Positions 16,804 through 26,339 of a stretch of 64,000 nucleotides of DNA are shown here, piece by piece. The position numbers and the translations under genes are program-made. The notes under the pieces were generated by a model, which had not been told where the DNA came from, ran no database searches, and saw only the letters and a list, made by a program, of their open reading frames with translations. Every line of letters starts with the position of its first letter. Positions within the stretch are counted from its first letter, which is position 1. This DNA comes from Paraburkholderia fungorum (GTDB lineage Bacteria; Pseudomonadota; Gammaproteobacteria; Burkholderiales; Burkholderiaceae): assembly GCF_003610895.1 (NCBI RefSeq), contig NZ_MCAS01000028.1:1-64000 (forward strand). Direction: 5' to 3'.

Positions 16804-17742
16804 CTATCGCACCGCCAGCGCCTTGATCTGCTCAAGCGAAGGCCAAAGCGATTCGTTCGCGAACCGGTCGGCGAGGAAGTCGACAAATGAGCGCACCTTC
16901 GCCGACAGATGCCGGCGGCTTGCGTAGACCACATGGATCGGCAACTCGCGCGGCGGCACGTCGTCCACCAGCAGCGGCACGAGGCGCCCCGCCGCCAGAT
17001 CGTCGCCGATCACTTCGGTGCCGAGCATCGCGATCCCCGCCCCTTGCAGCACGATCACGCGCTGCGCCTCCAGGTGGTTGACGATCAGATTGCCGGACAA
17101 TCGCACGCGCGACGAGGCATCGCCGGTCGCGGGCATGATTTCGAGCGCGGACACGCCGGCATACTGCAGATAGTTGTGACGCGCCAGATCGGCGACGCTC
17201 TTCGGCATGCCGTGCCGGCGCAGATAGTCTGGCGACGCGCACAGCACCAGATGAGCGGTCGCAATCTGCCGCGCGATAAGCGATGACGATTTCAGCCCGC
17301 TGGGCGAAGCGCGGATCGCGACATCGAAGCCTTCGTCGATCAGTTCGACTACGCGGTCAGACAAAGTCATGTCGACGGTGACCTGCGGATACTGCGCGGC
17401 ATAGTCGGCCACTGCGGCCATCACGTGGCTCAAGCCGAACGCCGACAACGACGACACCCGCAAACGCCCCTGCGGCACAACGCTCGCCGCGCCGACCACC
17501 TGCTCGGCCTCCTCGAGTTCGGTGAGCACCTGGCTCAGGCGTTCGTAGTATTCGCGACCGGCCTCGGTCGGTGCGACGCGGCGTGTGGTGCGGTTCAGCA
17601 AACGCGCGCCGAGTTGCTGTTCGAGATGCATGACGTGCTTGCTCGCCATCGCCGCCGACATCTCCATGCGTTCGGCCGCGCCGACAAAGCTGCCGACTTC
17701 GACCACGTGGCGGAACACTTTCATGCTGACGAGGGTATCCAT
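16804..17742 (-). CDS. LysR-family transcriptional regulator
   Basis: A 312-residue LysR regulator. The N-terminal winged helix-turn-helix covers about residues 1-60 (FRHVVEVGSFVGAAERMEMSAAMASKHVMHLEQQLG) and the effector domain about 90-295 (LRVSSLSAFG..., DRVVELIDEGFDVAIR). It belongs to the CrgA/DmlR-like group. It is convergent with the nitronate monooxygenase-like gene and tandem with the porin gene, so no target is evident from position. Confidence 0.93.
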   Translation of the reverse strand: MDTLVSMKVFRHVVEVGSFVGAAERMEMSAAMASKHVMHLEQQLGARLLNRTTRRVAPTEAGREYYERLSQVLTELEEAEQVVGAASVVPQGRLRVSSLSAFGLSHVMAAVADYAAQYPQVTVDMTLSDRVVELIDEGFDVAIRASPSGLKSSSLIARQIATAHLVLCASPDYLRRHGMPKSVADLARHNYLQYAGVSALEIMPATGDASSRVRLSGNLIVNHLEAQRVIVLQGAGIAMLGTEVIGDDLAAGRLVPLLVDDVPPRELPIHVVYASRRHLSAKVRSFVDFLADRFANESLWPSLEQIKALAVR

Positions 17743-17849
17743 CTCAATCGCTCGCTTCAGGAATCAATCGACGCCATTCTGCCGGGTTTATCAAAGACTG
17801 GGCGGCAAATCGAGCCAATGCGGCGACAGAGAATGGACACCAGAAACGA

Positions 17850-17882
17850 CAAAGCCCACCTTCCGGGGAAGGCGGGCTTTGC
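17850..17882 (-). terminator. Rho-independent terminator of porin gene
   Basis: AAGCCCACCTT pairs with AAGGCGGGCTT around CCGGGG. Leftward transcripts from the porin gene (stop at 17964) reach it first and a T-rich stretch follows on that strand. Confidence 0.7.
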
Positions 17883-17963
17883 CCATGTTGCGTGTGCCTG
17901 CCTGTTTCGGCAAGGCTGGCGTTGCGCGGCACCTGCTCACAGGCGCCGCTTCGATCCAGACGC

Positions 17964-19052
17964 TTAGAACTTGGCGCGCAGACCGACGCCGTACGTGTTG
18001 CCGCTCGACTGGCTGGTGATCTTGTCGTACATATAAGCCGCGTAGATATCCGTGCGCTTGGACAGCGGATAGTCGTAGCCGATCGCAGCCGTCTGACGGG
18101 TCTGGTTGAGGCCGCCACCGTCGCGCGAATAGGCGTACGACGCCATCACCGAGCCCGGGCCGGCCGGAACCGTCACGCCGCCTTGACCCGTGTTCACGTG
18201 CCAGCTCGAAATGGTCTGCTGGTTATACGTGTACATGTACTGGCCATAGAACTTCACGAACTTCAGGTCGTAGGTCGCGCCGAGTTGAGCCACGCTCTGG
18301 CTCTTCAGCCCCGGAACGCCCGACGTGCTGAAGCTGCCGAGGTCGCCCGGCACGTTGTTGAAGTTGACGTACTGGTACACCGCGGTCGCCGCGAACGGGC
18401 CGTGGAAGTACAGCACCTGGCCGCTCCACTTCTTCGAGCCGTTCTCACCCGCCGTATTGCCGAGCGCGTACATCGCGGTCGCGGACAAGCCGTTGAAGTT
18501 CGGCGATGCGTACGACACCGCGTTGCTCCAGCCCGAGTCGCCGGTCACGCCCTGATCGGTCGTGTAGGTCGGGAACGTGCCGAGGCCGAGGTACACGTGG
18601 GCCACCATCGGCGAGAACACGTACGAATCGATGAACGGGTTAAACAGAATCGTCGAGACGAACAGCGGCGTGGTCAAACGGCCTGCCGTCACCGTGCCGT
18701 ACGGCGATTCGATACCGACGTACGCGTTACGCGAGAACATCGTGTCGCCCGTGAAGCGGCCGTACTGACCGTTCTGCGCGAGGAAGAAGCCCTCCAGCGC
18801 AAAGATCGCCTTGTAGCCGTTGCCCAGATCCTCAGCCCCCTTCATGCCCCAGTACGACGTCGACATGCCCCCGCCGGACACCTGCACGGACGTCTTGCCG
18901 CCCGGGAATTTCTGCGCGCCGACCCATTCGTCGACCTGACCGTAGAGTTGCACGCTCGATTGCGCAAAAGCAGACGATGCACTGGCCAGCAGAGCGGCAC
19001 ACGCGGTTGCCTTGAGGGTGGTCTTCAGCGCACTGCTGATGCTTGTTTTCAT
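17964..19052 (-). CDS. Gram-negative trimeric porin (OmpC-type)
   Basis: A 362-residue 16-stranded outer-membrane porin of the beta-proteobacterial family. A signal peptide ends near residue 30 (SASSAFA/QSSVQLYGQVD), followed by the typical WGMKGAEDLGNGYKAIFALE strand block and ending in phenylalanine (GVGLRAKF), the outer-membrane insertion signature. AGGAG five bases before the ATG at 19052 fixes the start. Permeability cannot be told from sequence. Confidence 0.92.
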   Translation of the reverse strand: MKTSISSALKTTLKATACAALLASASSAFAQSSVQLYGQVDEWVGAQKFPGGKTSVQVSGGGMSTSYWGMKGAEDLGNGYKAIFALEGFFLAQNGQYGRFTGDTMFSRNAYVGIESPYGTVTAGRLTTPLFVSTILFNPFIDSYVFSPMVAHVYLGLGTFPTYTTDQGVTGDSGWSNAVSYASPNFNGLSATAMYALGNTAGENGSKKWSGQVLYFHGPFAATAVYQYVNFNNVPGDLGSFSTSGVPGLKSQSVAQLGATYDLKFVKFYGQYMYTYNQQTISSWHVNTGQGGVTVPAGPGSVMASYAYSRDGGGLNQTRQTAAIGYDYPLSKRTDIYAAYMYDKITSQSSGNTYGVGLRAKF

Positions 19053-19624
19053 GGGTTCTCCTGTCTTTGTCAAAAAGGGTGCGGCTGTGCGAAAGGGGGA
19101 GCTCGCGCGAATGATTGTTGTTGTCCGTTCGATCATCGAGCCAATCTGGGCGGGACCATCTTTGCGGACCATTTTTATGGACAAAAATATCGTGGGTTAT
19201 TGCGGGTATAGCGATCTGATTAGTTTTGTCATTTATCGGCCTGATAAACCGGTAAACACGTGCGCGATCACCGCATCGCCGCGGACCTCGCGGTTCGGCG
19301 CAAAGCGTTACTGAGATTGCGCCTGACCGGGTGATAACGGTTCAGATGACAGGCGGATGACGCGCCGCGCCAAAAACGATCGAATTTGACAACGGGAGGT
19401 GGGTAGCCGCCGGATGTTTTCAAAAAAGTGTGGCGTCGAAACGTCACATTGACAGGAGAGTTTTGAATACCCGTGGCGCGCAATCCCGCAACAAACCGGT
19501 TTGAGAACCGGCGACGCGGATCTGGCGAAGGGAGCGCGGGAAATGTGGTGAGACGTGGTGAGACGAAAAGCGGTGTGTGGGAGCGCATCCAGCGCAGGCG
19601 GCGAACCTGATGCCAACGCCGCCG
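19053..19624. other. Long upstream region of porin gene
   Basis: About 570 bases without a convincing gene. The AT-rich portion around 19130-19260 probably carries the leftward porin promoter. The remainder up to the leftward hypothetical gene shows no clear hairpin or operator. Confidence 0.4.
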
Positions 19625-20248
19625 TTAGTTACGGTACGGACCTTCCGGCTGACGCGGGTCGTCGCCCTGGCGCTGCATGGCACGCGAGGCGCCGCGCTCT
19701 TCGTTGTAGCGGGCGACATCGGCACGAATCGAGCCGGTGCGAATCGGCGCGTTAGGCGGTGGCCGCGGCACCCCGCGCGATTCCGCGCTGATCGGCGTCA
19801 CGTCGGCGTACTGCATCCCGCCACGGCCGTCAGGATATCCAGCCGGTCCGGCAACACGATGTACGCCCGGGTTGTAAGCGCCAAAACCGTTCGCGAAATT
19901 CATCCCGCCGCGCGGCAGGCGCGCGTTGTTGTCAGCGACATTGTTGCGAGGCTGCCTGACATTGGCGACGCCACGGTAGTTACCGCCGCCGCGCGCATCG
20001 CCTCGCATTGTGTGGCCGAACGCCGCGTGCGAGCCACCGCCACCGTGCGGTACGCCCGGTACTTTTGCGTAGGCAAACGAGCACAGCGCGGCAATAACCG
20101 CGCCCAACGCCCAGTGCTTCGTTCTCGACAACCCGTCCACCACATGACTCACATGCCCGAAGACTTGCCTGAAGCCCACCGTTCGAGCTGCGATGGACTT
20201 GTTCTGGGACCGGCGCGAGCGCTGCGGATCTACCGCGGCACGGGGCAT
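19625..20248 (-). CDS. Gly/Asn/Arg-rich exported hypothetical protein
   Basis: A 207-residue protein I do not recognise. A 45-residue basic N terminus is followed by one hydrophobic segment (HWALGAVIAALCSFAYA, about 45-61) that ends in a signal-peptidase-like FAYA. The rest is low-complexity and rich in G, N, P and R, with a more ordered C terminus (GSIRADVARYNEERGASRA). It may be secreted or anchored with a disordered periplasmic tail. The start is uncertain. Confidence 0.55.
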   Translation of the reverse strand: MPRAAVDPQRSRRSQNKSIAARTVGFRQVFGHVSHVVDGLSRTKHWALGAVIAALCSFAYAKVPGVPHGGGGSHAAFGHTMRGDARGGGNYRGVANVRQPRNNVADNNARLPRGGMNFANGFGAYNPGVHRVAGPAGYPDGRGGMQYADVTPISAESRGVPRPPPNAPIRTGSIRADVARYNEERGASRAMQRQGDDPRQPEGPYRN

Positions 20249-20583
20249 CCCGATGGCCTTTGATCAGTAATTTATGGTTGTCGGCTAAGGGTGTCGAGCC
20301 AAAAAGTGTTAGGCCCCGACGGCTGTTGTAACACCTTGTTACTGCGATGTTTTTCCGCGACAGAGCCCTTGCGCGAAAGCCTTGAAGCAGCTTGCCTGAC
20401 GGGCCGAATCGCGATCCGCGGAGCGCGCTCGTGTATGACGAATTGCCGGCGGATTTTTTGCTGGATTGTCAAAACGGCAGTGGACCAATCAGAGGTGCTC
20501 GCCAATACTTGAACAGGCAGCGAGCATCAGCTGAAGCGCGCCAACGAAACACGGCTAATGCACAACACTCATTAATCGATTCG

Positions 20584-20597
20584 GCAAATGAATTTGC
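20584..20597. repeat. Palindrome upstream of symporter gene
   Basis: GCAAAT-GA-ATTTGC lies between two copies of the self-complementary AATCGATT in an AT-rich stretch about 100 bases ahead of the symporter start; a possible operator. The rest of 20249-20698 shows no gene. Confidence 0.35.
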
Positions 20598-20698
20598 ATA
20601 TTCAATCGATTTTCAACAACAATAGGCGCTTTTCATAGCTTGAGTCGGGTGCATTCATGCGCGCCCCGCTTTCCGCATCACCGAATCGAGATTCCGCC

Positions 20699-21727
20699 AT
20701 GGCTCGCCCGAAACTGCTTCCCGACAACTTCACCTTGTGCCTCGTGGGCACCGTGATTCTTGCCAGCTTCCTGCCGGTTCACGGGCAGGCCGCCGTCGGA
20801 TTCAACTGGGTGACGAACGTCGCAGTCGGCCTGCTGTTTTTCCTGCACGGCGCCAAGCTTTCACGCGAAGCGATCGTTGCGGGTGCGACGCATTGGCGCC
20901 TGCATCTGGTCGTGCTGCTCAGCACGTTCGCGCTGTTTCCGCTGCTCGGTCTCGCGCTTAAGCCGCTCCTTTCGCCACTTGTCACGCCGGCGCTCTACGC
21001 TGGGGTCCTCTTCCTCTGCACGCTGCCGTCCACGGTTCAGTCGTCTATCGCGTTCACCTCGATTGCCAAAGGCAACGTGCCGGCCGCCGTGTGCAGCGCG
21101 TCGGCCTCGAGCCTGCTGGGCATCTTCATCACACCCGCTCTCGTCAGCCTCGTTGTCACCAATCAGGCGGCGAGCGGCGGCGCCTCGCCGTGGCATACGG
21201 TGGGCAACATCGTTCTGCAGTTGCTGGTGCCGTTCGTGGCCGGGCAATTGCTGCGCCCGCTGATCGGCAAGTGGATCGAGCGCAACCGTGGCGTGCTGAA
21301 GTTCGTCGACCAGGGTTCGATCCTGCTGGTGGTGTACGGCGCGTTCAGCGAGGCCGTCAACGAAGGCCTGTGGCATCAGATCCCGTTGTCCGCGCTGGGC
21401 GGTCTGGTGCTGATCAGCGTTGTGCTGCTCGCGCTCGCGCTGGCCGTGACGATCCTGGTCAGCAAGCGGCTCGGATTCGACCGCGCCGACCAGATCACGA
21501 TCATCTTCTGCGGCTCGAAGAAAAGCCTCGCCGCCGGCGTGCCGATGGCCAAAGTGATTTTCGCTGCGCATGCGGTAGGTGCCGTGGTCTTGCCGCTGAT
21601 GCTGTTCCACCAGATCCAGCTGATGGTGTGCGCCGCGCTCGCGCAGCGCTGGGGGGCTCGCGACATGAGCGGCGAAACCCGCGCCACCTCGCGCGAGCGG
21701 GCCGCCGCCGCTGTCGCGCGGCGTTGA
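20699..21727 (+). CDS. Bile acid:sodium symporter-family transporter (SLC10A7/YfeH-like)
   Basis: A 342-residue membrane protein of the SLC10/BASS superfamily, closest in pattern to bacterial YfeH. About ten hydrophobic helices are visible, with the family blocks FFLHGAKLSREA and LPSTVQSSIAFTSIAKGN in the first half and FCGSKKSLAAGVPMAKVIF in the second. Physiological substrate unknown. I prefer the ATG at 20699, since homologues begin close to the LLPDNFTL segment; an ATG at 20657 would add 14 residues. A strong terminator follows at 21783. Confidence 0.88.
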   Translation: MARPKLLPDNFTLCLVGTVILASFLPVHGQAAVGFNWVTNVAVGLLFFLHGAKLSREAIVAGATHWRLHLVVLLSTFALFPLLGLALKPLLSPLVTPALYAGVLFLCTLPSTVQSSIAFTSIAKGNVPAAVCSASASSLLGIFITPALVSLVVTNQAASGGASPWHTVGNIVLQLLVPFVAGQLLRPLIGKWIERNRGVLKFVDQGSILLVVYGAFSEAVNEGLWHQIPLSALGGLVLISVVLLALALAVTILVSKRLGFDRADQITIIFCGSKKSLAAGVPMAKVIFAAHAVGAVVLPLMLFHQIQLMVCAALAQRWGARDMSGETRATSRERAAAAVARR

Positions 21728-21782
21728 ATACGCGCGTAATGCAAACAGGACATTCATAAGCGCCCTCCCTGAGCGTCATTTG

Positions 21783-21811
21783 AAAAAGCCGCCTCGTGCG
21801 GCTTTTTTGTT
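21783..21811 (+). terminator. Rho-independent terminator
   Basis: AAAAAGCCGC/GCGGCTTTTT around CTCGT, followed by further Ts; placed 55 bases after the symporter stop codon. Confidence 0.9.
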
Positions 21812-22014
21812 ATTTCACGCTCAAACAGCGCCGCTGTCGCCTCAGCCGGATGGGATAGGCAAAGTCCTGGCAGTGACAAACCAGACGGTAGCGGCCCCGA
21901 AGCCGAAGCCGAAACTGGCCCGCACCATTGCGGTGCAATGCTTCACTAAAAATTCACTTAACTCTATGCAGGATGGGTCGATAAGTCGTATGTCGATCGC
22001 TACGCCCAACTGCC

Positions 22015-23868
22015 ATGCAACCTCGTTCGCCCTCCCGATCCGCTACGCCGCGCATCGAGGAGTTGATCGCCCGGCGTGACTTGTCCGCCGTGTTCCAGCC
22101 GATCATCGATTTCGACGGCGGCGCGATCCTCGGCTACGAAGGTCTGATCCGCGGCCCGGCGGGCACCTCGCTCGAAGCGCCGTTCGCCCTGTTCGCGCAA
22201 GCACTCGTCGAGGGCTGCACGCTCGAGCTGGAGCAGGCCGCCGCGCGCACCTGCATCGAGGCGTTCGCGCAGCTCGATTTCGACGGCAAGCTGTTTCTCA
22301 ATTTCAGCGCGTGCGCGATCCGTCAATTGGCCGAAGCGCGCGACGACACGCTCGCGCTGCTGCGTCGGCGCGGCGTCGATCCGCAGCGGATCGTGATCGA
22401 GCTGACCGAGCAAAGCACCATTCTGGATGTCGCCAGCTTCGTGCCGGTGATTTCGGCGCTGCGTACCGAGGGCGCACAATTCGCGCTCGACGACTACGGC
22501 ACCGCGAACGCCAGCATGAATCTCTGGGTCCGCCTGCAACCGGACGTCGTGAAGATCGATCGATTCTTCATTCATGGCATCTCCAGCGATTCACTCAAGT
22601 TCGAAGCCGTGCGCGCCATGCAGCACTTCGCCAACGCAAGCGGCGCGCGGCTGGTGGCCGAAGGCATTGAGGACGAAGCGGATCTGATCGTGGTGCGCGA
22701 CATGGGGATCGGCTGCGGGCAGGGCTATTTCTTCGGCCGCCCGCATGCGCAGCCGTCCCGCAGCGTCACCGACGACGCCCGCGACGCGCTGCTCTCCGGC
22801 CACATCGCCGTGTTCCCGGAGACCACGCGCACGGTGAGCAGCGCGTCGCCGTCGGGCGGCATGGCGTCGGCGAAGATGATGGTGCATGCGCCCGCCTTGC
22901 CGCGCCATGCCACCAACAACGACGTGCTCGAACTGTTCAACCGCCTGCACGATCTGCACGCGGTGGCGGTGGTCGAGAACGACGAGCCGGTTGCGCTCAT
23001 CAACCGCCGCAGTTTCATGGACCGCTACGCGCTGCCGTATCACCGCGAGCTGTTCGGCAAGCGGCCCTGCCTGCAGTTTGCGAACGCATCGCCGGTGATC
23101 ATCGAACAGTCGATGACCGTCGAACAGATGGCCAAACTGCTTGCAAGCGACGACCAGCGTTATCTGGCCGACGGTTTTGTCATCACCGACAAGCACGGCA
23201 AGTACGCCGGCCTCGGCACCGGTGAGAAGCTGGTGCGCGCGGTCACCGAGGTACGCATCGAAGCCGCACGCTACGCGAACCCGCTGACCTTCCTGCCGGG
23301 CAACATCCCGATCAGTTCGCACATCGCCCGCCTGCTCGGCAACGACGCCGGCTTCTACGCCTGCTACGTCGATCTGAACCATTTCAAGCCCTTCAACGAC
23401 CAGTACGGCTACTGGCAAGGCGACGAAGTGCTGAAATTCGCGGCCGCCGTGCTCGCCGATGTATGCGACCCGACCCGCGATTTCCTCGGCCACGTGGGCG
23501 GCGACGACTTCCTGATCCTGTTCCAGAGCGAAGACTGGAAGGAGCGCGTGCTGCGCGCGATCCACCTGTTCAACGAAGGCGCACAGCGCTTCTACGCGCC
23601 CGCCGACCGGCTGGCCGGTGGCATCCACGGTGAAGACAGGCGCGGCAACCCGACCTTCTTCGGCTTTGTGACGATGGCGATCGGCTGCGTGCGCGTCGAG
23701 TCGGACGGTGGCCCGTCGGCTTACAGCAGCGAGGAAATTGCGTCGGTCGCGGCGCTGGCGAAGCGGCGCGCGAAGCACGAGACGAGCGGCTTCGTGCTGA
23801 TCGATGCGGATGAGAGCGTGGCACTGTTACGCGGGCAAGCCGAGGTGGCGGCGATGCCGTTCGACTGA
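22015..23868 (+). CDS. EAL-CBS-GGDEF cyclic-di-GMP protein
   Basis: A 617-residue protein with three parts: an N-terminal EAL phosphodiesterase domain (about 15-250), a CBS-pair-like region (about 290-415) and a C-terminal GGDEF-type domain (about 430-600). EAL residues look complete: EGL, LFLNFS, IVIELTEQ, ALDDYGT, VVKIDR, VAEGIE and QGYFFGRP. The cyclase signature is GGDDF near residue 493 rather than GGDEF, and no RxxD inhibitory site precedes it. It may degrade c-di-GMP, with the GGDEF half serving as a sensor. No transmembrane segments, so cytoplasmic. Confidence 0.9.
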   Translation: MQPRSPSRSATPRIEELIARRDLSAVFQPIIDFDGGAILGYEGLIRGPAGTSLEAPFALFAQALVEGCTLELEQAAARTCIEAFAQLDFDGKLFLNFSACAIRQLAEARDDTLALLRRRGVDPQRIVIELTEQSTILDVASFVPVISALRTEGAQFALDDYGTANASMNLWVRLQPDVVKIDRFFIHGISSDSLKFEAVRAMQHFANASGARLVAEGIEDEADLIVVRDMGIGCGQGYFFGRPHAQPSRSVTDDARDALLSGHIAVFPETTRTVSSASPSGGMASAKMMVHAPALPRHATNNDVLELFNRLHDLHAVAVVENDEPVALINRRSFMDRYALPYHRELFGKRPCLQFANASPVIIEQSMTVEQMAKLLASDDQRYLADGFVITDKHGKYAGLGTGEKLVRAVTEVRIEAARYANPLTFLPGNIPISSHIARLLGNDAGFYACYVDLNHFKPFNDQYGYWQGDEVLKFAAAVLADVCDPTRDFLGHVGGDDFLILFQSEDWKERVLRAIHLFNEGAQRFYAPADRLAGGIHGEDRRGNPTFFGFVTMAIGCVRVESDGGPSAYSSEEIASVAALAKRRAKHETSGFVLIDADESVALLRGQAEVAAMPFD

Positions 23869-23901
23869 GCGCGCGGGCGCGCCAATGCCAATACCGGCGC
23901 C

Positions 23902-23925
23902 TTGTTTAGTTTTTTTACTAAACAA
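23902..23925. promoter_or_regulatory. Inverted repeat, candidate LacI-type operator
   Basis: TTGTTTAGT and ACTAAACAA form perfect 9-bp arms around six Ts, 33 bases after the EAL-CBS-GGDEF stop and about 150 bases ahead of the LacI gene. A related half site, TTTTACTATACAA, recurs at 24014-24026 close to that gene. It could be the operator of the sugar operon or a terminator for the gene before it. Confidence 0.45.
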
Positions 23926-24076
23926 CATAAAAACGATCATCGCCCCTTGCCACGGGCATCTACGGGTATTTACGGGTGCGGGTATGTGGTTCATGAAGCG
24001 GTTTTAACGACGTTTTACTATACAATCGCCCGAACCCAAACACCGTACGGCCGCCCTCCTGCGGCCGCTTCATTCG

Positions 24077-25063
24077 ATGGCAACAACCATCCGCGACGTC
24101 GCCCGCGCGGCCAGCGTGTCGATCGGCACCGTCTCACGCGCCCTGAAGAATCAGCCAGGCCTTTCCGAGGCCACCCGCGAGCGCGTGATCGAAGCGGCGC
24201 GGCAGCTTGGCTATGACGCCGCCCAGTTGCGTCCACGCATCCGTCGTCTCACCTTTCTGCTGCACCGTCAGCACAACAACTTCGCCGTCAGCCCATTCTT
24301 CTCGCACGTGCTTCACGGCGTGGAAGACGCGTGCCGCGAACGCGGCATCGTCCCTTCCGTGCTGACCGCCGGTCCGACCGAAGACGTGATCCAGCAGATG
24401 CGCGTGCATGCGCCGGACGCCGTGGCGATTGCCGGTTTCGTCGAGCCTGAGACGCTGACCACGCTGGTGGCGATGCAACGCCCGCTCGTGCTGATCGATC
24501 TGTGGGCGCCCGGCCTGCGCTCGGTGAATCTCGACAACGCCACGGGCGCCCTGCTCGCCATGCGGCACCTGTTCGAACAGCAGCGCAAGCGCGTCGCGTT
24601 CATCGGCGGCTCGCTCGCGCACTTCAGCATTGCCCAGCGCGCACTCGGTTACCGGCGCGCGTTTTTCGAAGCAGGCTTGCTGTTCGACCCATCGCTGGAA
24701 ATCACGATCGACGCCGGCCTCGATCCCGACAGCGGCGCCGCGCGCGCGATGCACCAGTTGCTCGACGCGCCCGGCCCGCGGCCCGATGCCGTGTTCGCCT
24801 ATAACGACGCCGCCGCGCTCGCCGCGCTGCGCGCGTGCCTCGCGCGCGGCATCCGCGTGCCCGAGGACATCGCGATCATCGGCTTCGACGACATTCCCGC
24901 CGCCGCTCATGCCACGCCGCCGCTGTCGACCATTTCGGTCGACAAGGAAGCGCTCGGCCGGCGCGGCGTCGAACTGCTGCTTGAAGACGCACCCGCTGAA
25001 CTCGAAGTCCACTTGCCCGTCCATCTCATTGCCCGTGCCAGTACTTTGGTAAAAACGCCATGA
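24077..25063 (+). CDS. LacI-family transcriptional regulator
   Basis: A 328-residue LacI/GalR repressor. The helix-turn-helix and hinge are at the very N terminus (TIRDVARAASVSIGTVSRALKN, about residues 3-50), followed by a periplasmic-binding-protein-like effector domain ending in the IIGFDDIPAA..TTI/V-type block. It overlaps the next gene by ATGA (25060-25063), so it heads the isomerase-kinase operon and should repress it until a sugar ligand binds (inference; mannose or fructose most likely). Confidence 0.93.
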   Translation: MATTIRDVARAASVSIGTVSRALKNQPGLSEATRERVIEAARQLGYDAAQLRPRIRRLTFLLHRQHNNFAVSPFFSHVLHGVEDACRERGIVPSVLTAGPTEDVIQQMRVHAPDAVAIAGFVEPETLTTLVAMQRPLVLIDLWAPGLRSVNLDNATGALLAMRHLFEQQRKRVAFIGGSLAHFSIAQRALGYRRAFFEAGLLFDPSLEITIDAGLDPDSGAARAMHQLLDAPGPRPDAVFAYNDAAALAALRACLARGIRVPEDIAIIGFDDIPAAAHATPPLSTISVDKEALGRRGVELLLEDAPAELEVHLPVHLIARASTLVKTP

Positions 25064-26334
25064 CGCAATCCGAACTGCTTCACCCCGCCAACAGCGCCGC
25101 CGCCGCGCCGCTCGTCGAGAGCTTCCGCAGCAGCGATTTCCTGCTCTCGCATGTGCAGGACACGCTGAAGTTTTACGCGCCGAACGTGCTCGATCCGAGC
25201 GGCGGCTTCTTCCACTTCTTCCGCGACGACGGCTCGGTCTACGACAGGACCACGCGGCATCTGGTGAGCACCTGCCGTTACGTCTTCAACTACGCGATGG
25301 CATATCGCCAGTTCGGCGATCCACAGCATCTCGAATACGCGCGGCACGGCTTGCGCTTCCTGCGCGAAGCGCATTGGGATGCCGCTCACGAAGGCTACGA
25401 CTGGGAACTCGAATGGCGCGACGGCAGAAAACACACGCTCGACGCTACGCGCCACTGCTACGGCCTCGCGTTCGTGCTGCTCGCGTATTCGCATGCTGCG
25501 ATGGCCGGTATCGAGGAAGCGAGACCGATGATCGGCGCGACCTTCGAGTTGATGGAACACCGCTTCTGGGATGCCGCCGCCGGCCTTTATGCCGACGAGG
25601 CGACGCCCGACTGGCGCGTCAGTTCGTACCGTGGCCAGAACGCGAACATGCACACCACCGAAGCGCTGCTGGCCGCGCACGAGGCGACTGGGCACCTGGT
25701 CTATCTGGATCGCGCGGAACGGGTGGCGTCGAACATCACGCTGCGCCAGGCGAAGCTCTCGCAGGGTCTTGTGTGGGAGCATTTTCACGCGGACTGGTCG
25801 GTCGATTGGCACTACAACGAGGAAGACAGCTCGAACATTTTCCGCCCGTGGGGTTTCCAGCCCGGGCATCAAACCGAGTGGGCCAAGCTGCTGCTGATTC
25901 TGGAGCGCTATCGTCCGTTGCCGTGGCTGCTGCCGCGCGCGATCGAGCTATTCGACGCCGCCATGACGCATGCCTGGGACGAAGACCACGGCGGCCTCTA
26001 TTACGGCTTCGGCCCGGACGGCACCGTATGCGACCACGACAAGTATTTCTGGGTGCAGGCGGAGACGTTCGCGACCGCGGCGCTGCTTGGCAAGCGCACC
26101 GGCAACGAGCGCTTCTGGGACTGGTACGACGAGATCTGGCGCTACAGCTGGACGCATTTCGTCGATCACAAGTATGGCGCGTGGTACCGCATCCTCACCT
26201 GCGACAACCGTAAGTACAGCGACGAAAAAAGTCCCGCCGGCAAGACCGACTATCACACGATGGGCGCGTGCTATGAGGTGCTGGCGCACGCATTGCCTGA
26301 CAGCGTGGCCGCAACGTCCGAATCCGCGGAGTAA
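25060..26334 (+). CDS. AGE-family sugar isomerase (mannose isomerase type)
   Basis: A 424-residue (alpha/alpha)6-barrel enzyme of the N-acylglucosamine 2-epimerase family. Conserved blocks include TRHLVSTCRYVFNYAMAYR, GYDWELEWRDG, RGQNANMHTTEALLAAHEATG and DRKYFWVQAE-like DHDKYFWVQAE with the catalytic histidines. In this family, members beside fructokinases usually convert D-mannose to D-fructose; epimerase or cellobiose epimerase activity is less likely here. The PfkB kinase starts six bases downstream. Confidence 0.88.
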   Translation: MTQSELLHPANSAAAAPLVESFRSSDFLLSHVQDTLKFYAPNVLDPSGGFFHFFRDDGSVYDRTTRHLVSTCRYVFNYAMAYRQFGDPQHLEYARHGLRFLREAHWDAAHEGYDWELEWRDGRKHTLDATRHCYGLAFVLLAYSHAAMAGIEEARPMIGATFELMEHRFWDAAAGLYADEATPDWRVSSYRGQNANMHTTEALLAAHEATGHLVYLDRAERVASNITLRQAKLSQGLVWEHFHADWSVDWHYNEEDSSNIFRPWGFQPGHQTEWAKLLLILERYRPLPWLLPRAIELFDAAMTHAWDEDHGGLYYGFGPDGTVCDHDKYFWVQAETFATAALLGKRTGNERFWDWYDEIWRYSWTHFVDHKYGAWYRILTCDNRKYSDEKSPAGKTDYHTMGACYEVLAHALPDSVAATSESAE

Positions 26335-26339
26335 GCATC

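Noticed and set aside
17892..19211. 439-codon open frame antisense to the porin
   Set aside because: Shadow frame of a clear porin gene.
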